Below are positions 63,803 to 64,000 of a stretch of DNA of 64,000 nt, one piece after another. The translations under genes and the position numbers were made by a program. Source of the stretch: Orrella dioscoreae. Lineage in GTDB: Bacteria > Pseudomonadota > Gammaproteobacteria > Burkholderiales > Burkholderiaceae_B. Within the stretch, counting starts at the first letter, position 1; every line of letters starts with the position of its first letter. The DNA is taken from the NCBI RefSeq assembly GCF_900089455.2, contig NZ_LT907988.1:4526001-4590000 (forward strand). The letters are read 5' to 3'. The notes beneath the pieces are model-generated. The model saw only the letters and a list, made by a program, of their open reading frames with translations, did not search any database and had not been told where the DNA came from.

Positions 63803-64000
63803 ACCTTCTTTACCTCGGCACGTCCGAAGAGGCCATTTGGCTTGCAGGCCAGGGCCACGATCACCAGCGAAAAGGTGATGATCTGCGTGTGGCTCGATCC
63901 CAGCGTGACGGTCACCAGGCCCTCTGCCACGCCGAACAGCAGGCCGGCCAGCATCACGCCCCAGGCGCTGCCGATGCCGCCCAGGATGGCGACCGCGAAA
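63799..64000 (-). CDS. livH: LIV-type permease LivH, C-terminal fragment
   Basis: The last 66 codons of a LivH-like permease lie in the window; the gene continues to the right. The visible peptide FAVAILGGIGSAWGVMLAG and the ending ALACKPNGLFGRAEVKKV match the LivH C-terminus. It overlaps the triple fusion gene by 4 bases, so it is upstream in the same operon. Confidence 0.85.
   Translation of the reverse strand, partial: FAVAILGGIGSAWGVMLAGLLFGVAEGLVTVTLGSSHTQIITFSLVIVALACKPNGLFGRAEVKKV

Overview
The window is a GC-rich bacterial chromosome segment, dense in genes and with short intergenic gaps. The best guess is a betaproteobacterium of the Alcaligenaceae (Bordetella/Achromobacter-like). 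This is inferred from four Bug-type (tripartite tricarboxylate) solute receptors without membrane partners, three LIV-type ABC importers, the hemA-prfA-prmC-grxD-ubiX-ttcA gene order, and GC-rich dispersed intergenic repeats. No rRNA, phage, insertion sequence or CRISPR array was seen.

Layout. 1-1.9 kb: edge of an enoyl-CoA hydratase gene and an M61 peptidase. 2-9.1 kb: a LIV-type transporter (livMHGF), a LysR regulator, its divergent binding protein and an amidase. 9.1-15 kb: an IclR regulator with two palindromic operators, divergent from a Bug receptor, a CoA ligase, a citryl-CoA-lyase-like protein and two SDRs. 15-17.6 kb: a hypothetical protein, a flavoprotein, folB and a PAS-LuxR regulator. 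17.6-24.3 kb: a minus-strand operon of thiolase, acyl-CoA ligase, TRAP transporter (dctPQM) and SDR. 24.3-25.1 kb: a non-coding composite inverted-repeat element. 25.1-30.6 kb: the housekeeping hemA...ttcA operon and tRNA-Phe. 30.7-32.3 kb: hipBA with two operators. 32.3-36.4 kb: a membrane protein, then ligD and ku (bacterial end joining).

36.6-48.6 kb: a Bug receptor, a class III PLP enzyme resembling ethanolamine-phosphate phospho-lyase, and a divergent operon. The operon holds an aminoethylphosphonate-type ABC importer (binding protein, ATPase, fused permease) interrupted by a lipoprotein phosphoesterase with a lectin-like domain, a mini-lipoprotein and a phospholipase C, and it ends with a DeoR/GlpR-type regulator. 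I read this as a candidate system that cuts phosphoester head groups outside the cytoplasm, imports them and breaks them down. It is the most interesting locus here.

48.6-51.5 kb: a LysR regulator, a class II aldolase and a Bug receptor. 51.5-56.4 kb: fdxA, a repeat-rich gap with an orphan plus-strand terminator, and a FecI-FecR-TonB receptor iron-uptake set with a Fur-box-like site. 56.4-64 kb: two convergent LIV-type importers with unusual fusions (LivH-LivM, and LivM-LivG-LivF in one 842-residue chain). The last gene, livH, runs off the window.

All functions are read from sequence motifs and recalled family features; no database search was run. Start codons were chosen from ribosome-binding sites where these decide between alternatives.
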